Shown: in pieces, positions 1 to 6,299 of the stretch | How positions within the stretch are numbered: the first letter of the stretch is position 1 | Layout: every line of letters begins with the position of its first letter | NCBI GenBank assembly: GCA_036522235.1 | Contig: DATDGG010000597.1 | Span: 1-10,415 of the forward strand | Reading direction: 5' to 3' | DNA: 10,415 bases | Source: VAZQ01 sp036522235 | GTDB taxonomy: Bacteria; Pseudomonadota; Alphaproteobacteria; Rhizobiales; Xanthobacteraceae | Notes under the pieces: generated by a model | Databases searched by the model: none | The model's input: only the letters and a program-made list of their open reading frames with translations | Told to the model about the DNA's origin: nothing | Program-made: the position numbers and the translations under genes

Positions 1-1134
1 GACCTTGATGCCGTTTATGTCGGCGCCGATCACGCTCAGGGGCGGCAGCGCCTGCAGATTGTCGCCGCCGGTGCCGACCACGAGCTGGGGCGGACGCGCG
101 CCGCCGAAATCGACGGCCTGGAAAAAGTGAATATGGCCCGACACATACATCCGCACGCCGGGCGGCATGTCGGCGCCGAGCGCGAGCTCCAGAATCTTGT
201 TGCTCACGAAATTCCGCGGCGCGCCCTTCTCGGTGCCAAGCATCGCATCGAGCGGGCGATGGGTGGTGAGCCACGCCTCGGCGGGCACCTTGGCCAGCAC
301 TTCGATGAACTGGCGGCGCAGCGTCGCGGCCAGGTCGCTCGGATCGCCTTTGGGATCGTCGGCCTTGGCCCCGTCGACCACCACGATGCCGAAATCCCCC
401 ATCCGGGCCACGAAGTCCCCGGTGAAATCGCGACAGGTGGGCTCCATCGGGGCCCGGTCGAGAAAACGGAACCAGCCTTCGCCGGCGCGGCTGCAGTCCT
501 CGTGATTGCCGCGCACCATCACCCAGGGGGCGGCCGCCAGGAGCGGCGCGGCGGGTGCAAAGAAATCGGCATTCCAGGCGTCCCAGCCATAGCCGAAGGG
601 GCTGCCGGCGCAGCCCGCATGGTCGGCCGGGCAGGCTTCCTCCCGGTAATGATAATCGCCGACGTGAATGACCAGATCAGGCCGCGCCGCCGCCGCCACG
701 GCGGCGATCTTGGGAAACGGCCAGGAATTGATGTCGTTGCAGTCCTGCGTCGGGTCGCCCGTGAGGAGCCGGCAACCGGTGTCGCCGAAAACCAGGATGC
801 GCTGCGGGTTGGGGCGCGGCAGCGGCAGGGCCTTGCCGTCGAGCACCGCCGCGACCGTGTCGGGCGGCACCGCTGCCTCGCAACTGCGGACCGTGAACTG
901 TGCCGGCTTGACATTGCCGAGGCTGCGGGCGGGCTCCGCGCGCACGCTCATGGGCACCGACCTGCCGTCGAAAGTGACCGACGGGCAGGCGTCCTCGGTG
1001 ATCGCGCGGACGCTCGCGCCGCCGTCAGGTCCGAGCTGGACCCATTGCGAAAGGATTCTTGCCTGCGCGGCTTGCGGCGGCGCCAGACCCAAAACGGCGG
1101 CGGCGATGGCGGCGACGGCGCGATAGACGGTCAT
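1..1134 (-). CDS. Exported metallophosphoesterase, purple-acid-phosphatase-like (C-terminus cut by window edge)
   Basis: The reading frame is open from an ATG at 1134 to the window start, giving 378 codons with no stop, so the C-terminus is missing. Residues 1-25 look like a Sec signal peptide (Ala-rich, ending AQA). The calcineurin-like metal-binding blocks appear in order: GDTG (117-120), GDYHY (159-163), GNHED (209-213), TTH with His292, and GHIH (333-336). Spacing and residues fit a dinuclear-metal phosphoesterase, and GDYHY matches the purple acid phosphatase GDxxY pattern with its tyrosine. Eight cysteines (50, 85, 121, 132, 168, 175, 214, 234) suit a disulfide-bonded periplasmic or secreted protein. 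The start is supported by AAGGA (1143-1147) 8 nt upstream. The gene is divergent from the tctC-type gene at 1325. The likely role is hydrolysis of phosphomonoesters or diesters outside the cytoplasm; the substrate is unknown. The fold call is firm, the purple acid phosphatase assignment tentative. Confidence 0.9.
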   Translation of the reverse strand, partial: MTVYRAVAAIAAAVLGLAPPQAAQARILSQWVQLGPDGGASVRAITEDACPSVTFDGRSVPMSVRAEPARSLGNVKPAQFTVRSCEAAVPPDTVAAVLDGKALPLPRPNPQRILVFGDTGCRLLTGDPTQDCNDINSWPFPKIAAVAAAARPDLVIHVGDYHYREEACPADHAGCAGSPFGYGWDAWNADFFAPAAPLLAAAPWVMVRGNHEDCSRAGEGWFRFLDRAPMEPTCRDFTGDFVARMGDFGIVVVDGAKADDPKGDPSDLAATLRRQFIEVLAKVPAEAWLTTHRPLDAMLGTEKGAPRNFVSNKILELALGADMPPGVRMYVSGHIHFFQAVDFGGARPPQLVVGTGGDNLQALPPLSVIGADINGIKV

Positions 1135-1173
1135 CTCGGCATTCCTTTGCTCAAAAAGGTCCGGCGGCTACCC

Positions 1174-1179
1174 ATTATA
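1174..1179 (-). promoter_or_regulatory. Putative -10 box (TATAAT) for the metallophosphoesterase gene
   Basis: Read on the minus strand, 1179 to 1174 is a perfect TATAAT. It lies about 40 nt upstream of the ATG at 1134, leaving a leader of roughly 33 nt that contains the AAGGA ribosome-binding site. No good TTGACA-like -35 is present at 16-19 nt spacing; that position is occupied by a direct repeat (1180-1207). The promoter may therefore be weak or activator-dependent. In GC-rich DNA a perfect TATAAT in an intergenic region is notable, but only start-site mapping would prove it. Confidence 0.4.
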
Positions 1180-1207
1180 CGGGCATCACCCGGTGCGGGC
1201 ATCACCC
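1180..1207. repeat. 12-bp direct repeat, period 16 bp, abutting a -10 box
   Basis: CGGGCATCACCC occurs at 1180-1191 and again, without mismatch, at 1196-1207. Each copy followed by G or CG gives short inverted arms (CGGG...CCCG). The two copies cover the spacer and the -35 region of the putative minus-strand promoter at 1174-1179, in the intergenic region shared by two divergent genes. This arrangement suits a regulator-binding site, which is an inference; no known operator was recognised. Confidence 0.5.
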
Positions 1208-1314
1208 CGAACAGACAGCACGCGCGAATGACACGGCCGTGTCAGGTCGCGCCGGTTGTGGGTTTGCCCCGATTATGCTCGGATCGCCTGGAGCCCTTCG
1301 CGGGCTGCGATGCT

Positions 1315-1318
1315 GGAG
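1315..1318 (+). promoter_or_regulatory. Ribosome-binding site that fixes the start of the first TctC-type gene
   Basis: GGAG sits 6 nt before the ATG at 1325. The alternative upstream starts in the same frame (ATG 1310, TTG 1256) have no comparable site and would put charged and non-hydrophobic residues before the signal peptide. The start at 1325 is therefore preferred. Confidence 0.6.
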
Positions 1319-1324
1319 CGCCAA

Positions 1325-2290
1325 ATGAAGCTCACCCCAATCTTGGCTGCGGTCGCGGGCGCGATCCTGCTGGCGCTTTCCGGCCATCAGGCCGGGTCGC
1401 AGACGGGAAGCACGATCAAGATCGTCGTTCCCTTTCCGCCGGGCGGCAGCGCCGACGACCTGGCACGCCTCTTGGCGGACCAGGTCGGCCGCACGCGCGG
1501 GGTGAATTTCGTCATCGAGAACCGCCCGGGAGCCGGCACCATCGTGGCGAGCGAAGCGGTGTCGCGCGCCGCGCCCGACGGGAACACGCTGCTCATCGTG
1601 GCCAATTCATTCGTCATCAATCCAAGCTTGAAGAAGCTGAACTACGATCCGTTCTCGAGCTTCGCGCCGGTTTGTCATCTGGTGAGCACCCCGCTCATCT
1701 TCGCCGTGAACAGCGATTCGCCCTATCGGACCTTGGCTGATCTCACCGGCGCCGCGCATGCGAAGCCGGGCGAATTGACCGTGGCCAGCGTCGCCCCCGC
1801 GACCACGCAGCACATCGCGTTCGAAATGTTCAAGCGCGTCGCCGACGTGAACATGATCCACGTGCCCTATCCGGGCGGCGCGCCGGCCGTGACGGCGCTG
1901 CTGGGCGGCCACGTGACGGCGGTGATCGCCAATTATTCCGAGGTCGAAGCCCACCTGGCTTCGGGCAAGCTGCGGGCGCTGGCCACGGCTTCGCGAACGC
2001 GCATCGCGGCGGTGCCGGCCGTTCCGACCGTCGCCGAATCCGGCTACCCGAACTATCAGACGGAGGTCTGGTTTGGCCTGGTCGCGCCTGCAAGGACACC
2101 CCTAGAGGCGATCTCACAGCTGTCGGGATGGTTCGGTGCCGCGCTCGCAACGGCGGCCGTCAGGGAGAAGCTGCAGGTCCTGGAAATGTACCCGGTCGGC
2201 GCCTGCGGCGCGGATTTCGGCGCGCATCTGCGCCGTCAGTTCGACGACTATGCCCGCGTGATCCGCGAAGCCGACATCAAGGCGGAATAG
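1325..2290 (+). CDS. Tripartite tricarboxylate transporter (TctC/Bug family) substrate-binding protein
   Basis: This is a 321-residue exported protein, a normal length for the TctC/Bug family of periplasmic solute-binding proteins, which bind carboxylates and other small acids. Residues 1-25 form a signal peptide (MKLT followed by an Ala/Leu/Ile core). Family blocks follow: VPFPPGGSAD (35-44), IENRPGAGTI (64-73), APDG (83-86), a HVPYPGG block in the middle, and a C-terminal half with VPTVAESGYPNYQTEVWFGLVAPA. The start at ATG 1325 is chosen for its GGAG site and for the signal peptide starting immediately. No TctA or TctB membrane subunits are next to it, so it is an orphan binding protein, as is common for Bug proteins in proteobacteria. 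It ends 5 bp from the convergent racemase-family gene. Ligand unknown. Confidence 0.92.
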   Translation: MKLTPILAAVAGAILLALSGHQAGSQTGSTIKIVVPFPPGGSADDLARLLADQVGRTRGVNFVIENRPGAGTIVASEAVSRAAPDGNTLLIVANSFVINPSLKKLNYDPFSSFAPVCHLVSTPLIFAVNSDSPYRTLADLTGAAHAKPGELTVASVAPATTQHIAFEMFKRVADVNMIHVPYPGGAPAVTALLGGHVTAVIANYSEVEAHLASGKLRALATASRTRIAAVPAVPTVAESGYPNYQTEVWFGLVAPARTPLEAISQLSGWFGAALATAAVREKLQVLEMYPVGACGADFGAHLRRQFDDYARVIREADIKAE

Positions 2291-2295
2291 CCGCT

Positions 2296-3066
2296 CTATT
2301 TCAGGAAGTCCTCGTAGGTCAATTTCGCTCGCGGATAGGTGAGGGCGCTCTGCGTCATGCCGCAGGCCACGCACATTTCCGCAAACCGGATGCCGATCGC
2401 CTTGGTGTTGAGCACCTGCACGCCGGTTGCCGCCGCCAGATCCTTCGGATCGACCACATAGGGAATGAGCGCGCCGCCGAGCGGCACGATGATCTCGGCG
2501 CGGGTCTCCTCCACCAGGGCGCGGATGGTCTTGACGGTGATGCCGAGAATCTCGTCGCGGCGCCGCGCGATATCGGCCCCGTAGATGCCGATCGGCCTGA
2601 TGTCGCTCACGAAGCGATCGAGGCCGTGGGTGCGCAAGAGCCGCCAAGTGTAAGGAACGTGCGGGGGCAGCGGCACCGTGATGCCGACCCGGTCCGCGAG
2701 CGTCGTCGCCGCATGCATCGCGGTGCGCATGAGCCCGATCACCGGAATGTCGACCGCGAGCCGCCCGCCGTCCACGCCCGGCTCGAACGTATTGCTGGAG
2801 ATCACCGCGTCATAGCCGTTTTGCGCGGCCCAGAAGATTTTCCGCACGATGGCCGGCGTCTCCATCATGTGGTGCAGCCCGTTGAGCGCGCTCTGCGCCC
2901 CGATGGTCAGGAACACATTGGAGCCTTCGAAATCGTCCGGAAAGCCGATCTCGACCTTGGTGCCGGGCGAGGCGTAGCCGTTGAGCAGCTTTTCGATGGC
3001 CGCGACATCGTAGGGAGGTTGCGACTTCGCGGTGCGCGGCGCCTGATCGATGACGAGAATTCGCAT
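2296..3066 (-). CDS. Asp/Glu/hydantoin racemase-family protein lacking both canonical cysteines
   Basis: This is a 256-residue cytoplasmic protein with no signal peptide. It has the two-domain layout of the Asp/Glu/hydantoin racemase family: N-terminal ILVIDQAP strand, YDAVISSNTFEPGVDGGR (85-102) where hydantoin racemases have a cysteine-bearing strand and DPG loop, IPVIGLMRTAMHAA (107-120), and AEIIVPLGGALIP (190-202) where a GCAGM-like second cysteine motif would lie. Asn/Thr and Gly replace the two catalytic cysteines. The only cysteines are 232 and 235, near the C-terminus. Classical two-cysteine racemization is thus unlikely. It may be a related isomerase/lyase or a binding protein; no function is assigned. 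It is the last gene of a minus-strand operon, 9 nt after the preceding stop. The start has no strong Shine-Dalgarno, so coupling is likely. Confidence 0.85.
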   Translation of the reverse strand: MRILVIDQAPRTAKSQPPYDVAAIEKLLNGYASPGTKVEIGFPDDFEGSNVFLTIGAQSALNGLHHMMETPAIVRKIFWAAQNGYDAVISSNTFEPGVDGGRLAVDIPVIGLMRTAMHAATTLADRVGITVPLPPHVPYTWRLLRTHGLDRFVSDIRPIGIYGADIARRRDEILGITVKTIRALVEETRAEIIVPLGGALIPYVVDPKDLAAATGVQVLNTKAIGIRFAEMCVACGMTQSALTYPRAKLTYEDFLK

Positions 3067-3075
3067 GCGGCGTAG

Positions 3076-4746
3076 TCAGTCGAGCGGCTCGAGCTTGATG
3101 ATCTCGGCCCCGTGATTGTTGCCGGCCCAGAAGGTGACCGGATTGGTGCTGTCGTCGATGAAGATGCGTCGAATATTGGTCGGGCGCGGCAACAGATATT
3201 CGACAGATTTGCCGCTTCGCGGATCGAGCCGGAGAATCCGGTCGCTCGACATCGACCCGCTCCACAATTGGCCGGTGCGGTCGAGGAAGACGTCGTAGGG
3301 ATAGGTGTGCGGCGTCGGCACGTCCCACTCGGTGAATTTTTCCTGGGCCGGATCGAACATCCCGACCTTGTCGGCGGCGAATTCGGCGAACCACACGCGG
3401 CCTCGCGCGTCCATCATGGTGCGGCGCGGGCGCGAGCGCGGCGTCGGTGTCGGATAGATGGTGGGGGCGCCGGTCTTGGCATCGATGCGTCCGATATTCT
3501 CGTCGCCGAAATCCATGAAATAGAGATTGTTGGCGGCATCCGAGACCATGCCGTAGGGCGAATGCTGCCGGCCCTTGGGCGTAAGCGCAAACGGATTGAT
3601 GAACTCGTACTTGCCGCTTGCGACATCGAGGCGAAGGACCGCCTGCTTTCTCACGTCGTTGGTCCACACCTTGCCGTCCACGTGCCAATGGCTCGGCGTC
3701 AGCAGGGATTCCTGCGTCGTGTCGCTGTTGAGCTCCTTTTGCACCGGGAACAGCTGGAAGGTCTCGCTCTTCACGTCGAACTTGGCGAGCCCGGCCTGGA
3801 ACATCATCGCCAGCCACAGATTGCCGTCAGGGTCGGGCTCGAGCGCGAGCGACCCGGTCGGAAAGCCGGGCTTGAGCACCGGATAGGCGAATTCCTTGTG
3901 CGCGCCGGTGCGCGGATCGAGCCGGCCGAGCTCGTTCTCGACGAAGTTCGAATACCACACGAACCCGTTGGCGTCGGTGCGCACGTCATGCGGCGCGATG
4001 GTCTGGCGCGGCAGATCGTACTCGGTCACGACCATCCGCGTCGCCGCGCCGGTCGGGCGCGGCAGCGTCTGCAGAGCGTAGGACCAAGCCTTATCGGACC
4101 CTGGCTCGCTCTTGCTTAGATTGATGGTCGCCAGGTATTCGGCCACCTTGCGGGCCCGGTCCTCCGGAAAGTCGACCTCGGCGGGACGCTTTTGCGGCCG
4201 CGCCTGGATGGTGTTGTTGGCATAACCGGTCATACGCTTGAGCACCGGCATGAACGCGTCGGCGTCGTATTTGGAGCGCGCGATGCGCTCAAGCGTGTGG
4301 CAGCTCATGCATTCGATCAGCGCCCGCTTCTGCTCGGCGGTGCCTGGGAAGCTCATGAACCATTCGGTATTGGTGAGCTGCGCGGCGAGATCGGCGGTCT
4401 TGCGCAGCTTGAGGGCGACGCGCGCGGGCTTGCCGTCCGCGATATCGACGGCCCGCGGTCCGTCGAGCTCAAAGCCGGTCGCGCGGACGCGCAACGCGTA
4501 GCGTCCGCCGCCGAGCTTGCCGGGCGGGAAGGCGAACCGGCCATTCTGATCGCTGACGACCGTGACGGTGACGGGAGACCCGCTCGGTTGCGCGCTGACC
4601 AGCACGCCTTCCATCGCGCCGCCGTCGGGCGCGCTGACCTCTCCGGTCAGCGCCGGTGCAGGTGATTGCGCACCCACCCCGCTTGAGGAGACCCTCGCGA
4701 GGAGCAAGACGCCGGCAGCAACAAGCCAAAAGGTGCGCGCCCGCAT
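3076..4746 (-). CDS. Exported fusion: carboxypeptidase-regulatory-like domain, cytochrome c motif, Vgb-like beta-propeller
   Basis: This is a 556-residue protein with a signal peptide (about 1-26, ending GAQ). Residues about 32-115 resemble a carboxypeptidase-regulatory-like beta-sandwich (LTGEVSAPDGGAMEGVLVSA, then SDQNGRFAFP and GRYALRVRATGF). A c-type heme site CMSCH follows at 146-150, with Met166 or Met172 as possible distal ligands. From about 238 to the end there are seven repeats ending in LGRLDPRTG-, IGRIDAKTG- or ILRLDPRSG-like strands with WF/LW motifs, as in virginiamycin B lyase-like seven-bladed propellers. The protein should be periplasmic, since heme attachment occurs there, and could be a redox protein or a lyase-like enzyme. 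True streptogramin lyase activity is not implied. The start at 4746 is preferred over 4779: the latter overlaps the upstream gene and lacks a ribosome site, while 4746 follows AGAGG at 8 nt. Confidence 0.88.
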   Translation of the reverse strand: MRARTFWLVAAGVLLLARVSSSGVGAQSPAPALTGEVSAPDGGAMEGVLVSAQPSGSPVTVTVVSDQNGRFAFPPGKLGGGRYALRVRATGFELDGPRAVDIADGKPARVALKLRKTADLAAQLTNTEWFMSFPGTAEQKRALIECMSCHTLERIARSKYDADAFMPVLKRMTGYANNTIQARPQKRPAEVDFPEDRARKVAEYLATINLSKSEPGSDKAWSYALQTLPRPTGAATRMVVTEYDLPRQTIAPHDVRTDANGFVWYSNFVENELGRLDPRTGAHKEFAYPVLKPGFPTGSLALEPDPDGNLWLAMMFQAGLAKFDVKSETFQLFPVQKELNSDTTQESLLTPSHWHVDGKVWTNDVRKQAVLRLDVASGKYEFINPFALTPKGRQHSPYGMVSDAANNLYFMDFGDENIGRIDAKTGAPTIYPTPTPRSRPRRTMMDARGRVWFAEFAADKVGMFDPAQEKFTEWDVPTPHTYPYDVFLDRTGQLWSGSMSSDRILRLDPRSGKSVEYLLPRPTNIRRIFIDDSTNPVTFWAGNNHGAEIIKLEPLD

Positions 4747-4754
4747 GCGAGCGG

Positions 4755-4759
4755 CCTCT
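4755..4759 (-). promoter_or_regulatory. Ribosome-binding site overlapping the upstream stop codon
   Basis: On the minus strand the stop TAG of the small upstream gene runs into AGAGG (TAGAGG), 8 nt before the ATG at 4746. The overlap implies translational coupling of the two exported proteins and decides the start of the propeller protein. Confidence 0.6.
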
Positions 4760-5174
4760 AGCCTTTCTGCAGCGTGCACTCGGTCTCGATGATCGGGACA
4801 TTGAGGGCAGTCGGTGCCGTGCGTCGGAACGTCTTGACCTGCTTGTAGCCTTCCTTCTCGCAGCTCACCTCGACCTCTTTGGTATCGACGTCCTTGCCGA
4901 AACCCGGGACCCGGTAAGTGCCGAGCGCGTCGCTGCGGGTGACCACGCCGCCGCGGTTCTTGATGCCCACCGTCACCTTGGCGTCGGAGATCGAGTTCCC
5001 GCCGGTATCGCGCACGAAGCCGAAATAGGCCGGTCCCTCGTCGGCCTCTTCATCGTCGTCCCCGAAGGACGAGCCGCCGGCCCATACCGGGGCCGCGATG
5101 GCGCCTGCCAACGTCACCGCCGCCGCAATCGCCAAGCACGCCCTCAGGCACTTTTTTGGGGTCAAGAATTTCAT
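4758..5174 (-). CDS. Small exported protein with carboxypeptidase-regulatory-like domain
   Basis: This 138-residue protein has a signal peptide (1-32, basic MKFLTPKK start, hydrophobic core, ending VWA), then an acidic stretch (39-47, DDDEEADEG). One beta-sandwich domain fills the rest: YFGFVRDTGGNSISDAKVTVG (50-70), TRSDALGTYRVPGF (79-92) and VEVSCEKEGYKQV (101-113). The pattern of a start strand, a ...G.yrv strand and a final ..GY..v strand fits carboxypeptidase-regulatory-like or transthyretin-like domains, which usually mediate binding rather than catalysis. Cys105 and Cys133 could form a disulfide. The next gene carries a similar N-terminal domain, so the two products may interact or share a ligand. 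The ATG at 5174 is chosen over 5183 because AGGGAGG touches the latter but lies 9 nt from the former. Confidence 0.85.
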   Translation of the reverse strand: MKFLTPKKCLRACLAIAAAVTLAGAIAAPVWAGGSSFGDDDEEADEGPAYFGFVRDTGGNSISDAKVTVGIKNRGGVVTRSDALGTYRVPGFGKDVDTKEVEVSCEKEGYKQVKTFRRTAPTALNVPIIETECTLQKG

Positions 5175-5183
5175 TCCGAACAT

Positions 5184-5190
5184 CCTCCCT
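5184..5190 (-). promoter_or_regulatory. Strong ribosome-binding site that fixes the start of the small exported protein
   Basis: AGGGAGG on the minus strand directly abuts an ATG at 5183 (spacing 0) and stands 9 nt from the in-frame ATG at 5174. Only the second spacing is workable. It is one of the strongest Shine-Dalgarno sequences in the window and marks the head of the three-gene minus-strand operon. Confidence 0.6.
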
Positions 5191-5254
5191 GTCAGGGCGC
5201 CCGGGTCGCGAGCCGTGGGCCCTGCAAGTGCTGCAGCCGACCTTTTACACTAAA

Positions 5255-5286
5255 GGGCCCATGGGGCGAAAGCCACTCGCGGGCCC
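5255..5286 (-). terminator. Possible GC-rich hairpin downstream of the second TctC-type gene
   Basis: Just after the TGA at 5292-5294 the transcript can pair GGGCCC (5281-5286) with GGGCCC (5255-5260), or GGGGC with GCCCC inside it, followed by only three T residues. It is weak as an intrinsic terminator. If it does not act, the dehydrogenase, tctC-type and exported-protein genes could share one transcript. The rest of 5191-5254 shows no clear promoter. Confidence 0.22.
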
Positions 5287-5291
5287 CGCAT

Positions 5292-6299
5292 TCATTCCGC
5301 CGTGATGCCGGCTTTCGCAATGACCTCCCGCCATTTGGCGGTATCGCTGCGGACCTGCTCGGTGAGCGCCTCGGGCGGGCCGCCTTCGACCTGGAGGCCT
5401 TGCTGCGCCAGCAGGTCCTTCATGTCGGCGGCATCGAGGATGTCGGCAATCTCCCGGTTCAGGCGGCGCGCCAGCGCGGCGGGAAATTTCGCCGGCGCCA
5501 CCAGGGCGAACCAGAGCGTCGCGTCGTAGCCGCTGACGCCGGCTTCGGCCATGGTCGGCGTGTCGGGCAGCGCGTCGACGCGCTTCTTGCCGGTGACCGC
5601 GAGCGCGCGCAACTGCCCGGCCCGGATCGTCTGGATGCTCGGCGGGATGGTGGCGAACTGCATTTCAAGGCGTCCGCTCATCATGTCGATCACGGACTGC
5701 GCAGTGCTCTTGTAGGGGACATGGGTCAGCGTAATGTCGGTCATGGTCGCAAACAGCGCGCCGGCGAGGTGGGCGAGGCTTGCCGGACCGGCCGAGCCGT
5801 AGTTCAGAACGCCGGGCCTGCGCTTGGCGAGCGCAATCAGCTCGGCGACGCTGTTGGCCGGCACGCCCGTATAGACGACCAGCACATAGGGCGAGCTCGC
5901 GATCAGCACGATGGGCGTGAAGTCGCGGATCGGATCGTAGGCGAGGTTCGGGCTCAGCGTGGCGGCGACCGCCTGGGTGCTCGAGGTCACGATGCCGATC
6001 GAATATCCGTCGGGCGCCGCCTTGGCGATCAGCTCGGCCCCGATGTTGCCGCTCGCGCCCACCCGGTTCTCGACGACGAATTGTTGGCCGACTCGAAGCC
6101 CGAGTTTCTGGCCGAGAACGCGTGCGATCACGTCGGCCGTGCTCGCCGGCGGAAACGGCACGATCAGGTGGATCGGCCGCAATGGCCAGGCGGCCTCGCT
6201 CGCGCCCGGTTGGGCGAGCGCTGAGTCAGCCGCAAGCGCGGCGGCCAGAAGCGCTAAGGCGAGACGAACCACGGTTGCGATCTTCGCTTTGCAATTCAC
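5292..6299 (-). CDS. Second TctC/Bug-family substrate-binding protein, 5' end within a tandem repeat
   Basis: From GTG 6299 the protein is 335 residues. Residues 1-29 give a signal peptide (basic start, Leu/Ala core, ending SALA). Family blocks are VPFPPASTAD (47-56), ENRVGASGNI (77-86), APDGY (95-99), a central HVPYKST block, and VSGYDATLWFALVAPA toward the C-terminus. The usual Gly-Gly after PFPP is Ala-Ser here. The start is uncertain: the frame is open from CTG 6338 and TTG 6332, with GTGs at 6311, 6299 and 6272, and none has a good Shine-Dalgarno because the region is a degenerate tandem repeat. GTG 6299 is chosen because it keeps Lys and Arg before the hydrophobic core; 6272 would give the shortest valid signal peptide. 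No TctA/TctB neighbours are seen. It lies downstream of the dehydrogenase-like gene on the same strand, so the two may be co-transcribed. Ligand unknown. Confidence 0.88.
   Translation of the reverse strand: MNCKAKIATVVRLALALLAAALAADSALAQPGASEAAWPLRPIHLIVPFPPASTADVIARVLGQKLGLRVGQQFVVENRVGASGNIGAELIAKAAPDGYSIGIVTSSTQAVAATLSPNLAYDPIRDFTPIVLIASSPYVLVVYTGVPANSVAELIALAKRRPGVLNYGSAGPASLAHLAGALFATMTDITLTHVPYKSTAQSVIDMMSGRLEMQFATIPPSIQTIRAGQLRALAVTGKKRVDALPDTPTMAEAGVSGYDATLWFALVAPAKFPAALARRLNREIADILDAADMKDLLAQQGLQVEGGPPEALTEQVRSDTAKWREVIAKAGITAE

Noticed and set aside
1256..1279. TTGTGG/TATGCT as a plus-strand promoter for the first tctC-type gene
   Set aside because: The two hexamers are only 12 nt apart, too close for a sigma70 promoter, and no better -35 is present.
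127..1740. A 537-codon plus-strand open frame
   Set aside because: It runs opposite the metallophosphoesterase and then through the tctC-type gene in another frame. The protein is Arg/Gly/His-rich without any domain, as expected of a GC-rich antisense shadow.
2282..2294. Small hairpin GCGG/CCGC as a bidirectional terminator between the convergent genes
   Set aside because: The stem is only 4 bp, overlaps the stop codon, and has no T-tract; it is too weak to annotate.
2128..3075. Long plus-strand frame antisense to the racemase-family gene
   Set aside because: The minus-strand frame gives a well-formed family protein; this one is low-complexity Arg/His-rich.
3076..4746. Annotation as a streptogramin B resistance lyase (vgb)
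   Set aside because: The heme motif, extra domain, length and operon context differ from true Vgb; only the propeller type is shared.
4656..6224. A 522-codon plus-strand open frame across three minus-strand genes
   Set aside because: It is antisense to recognisable proteins, crosses an intergenic region, and contains no motif.
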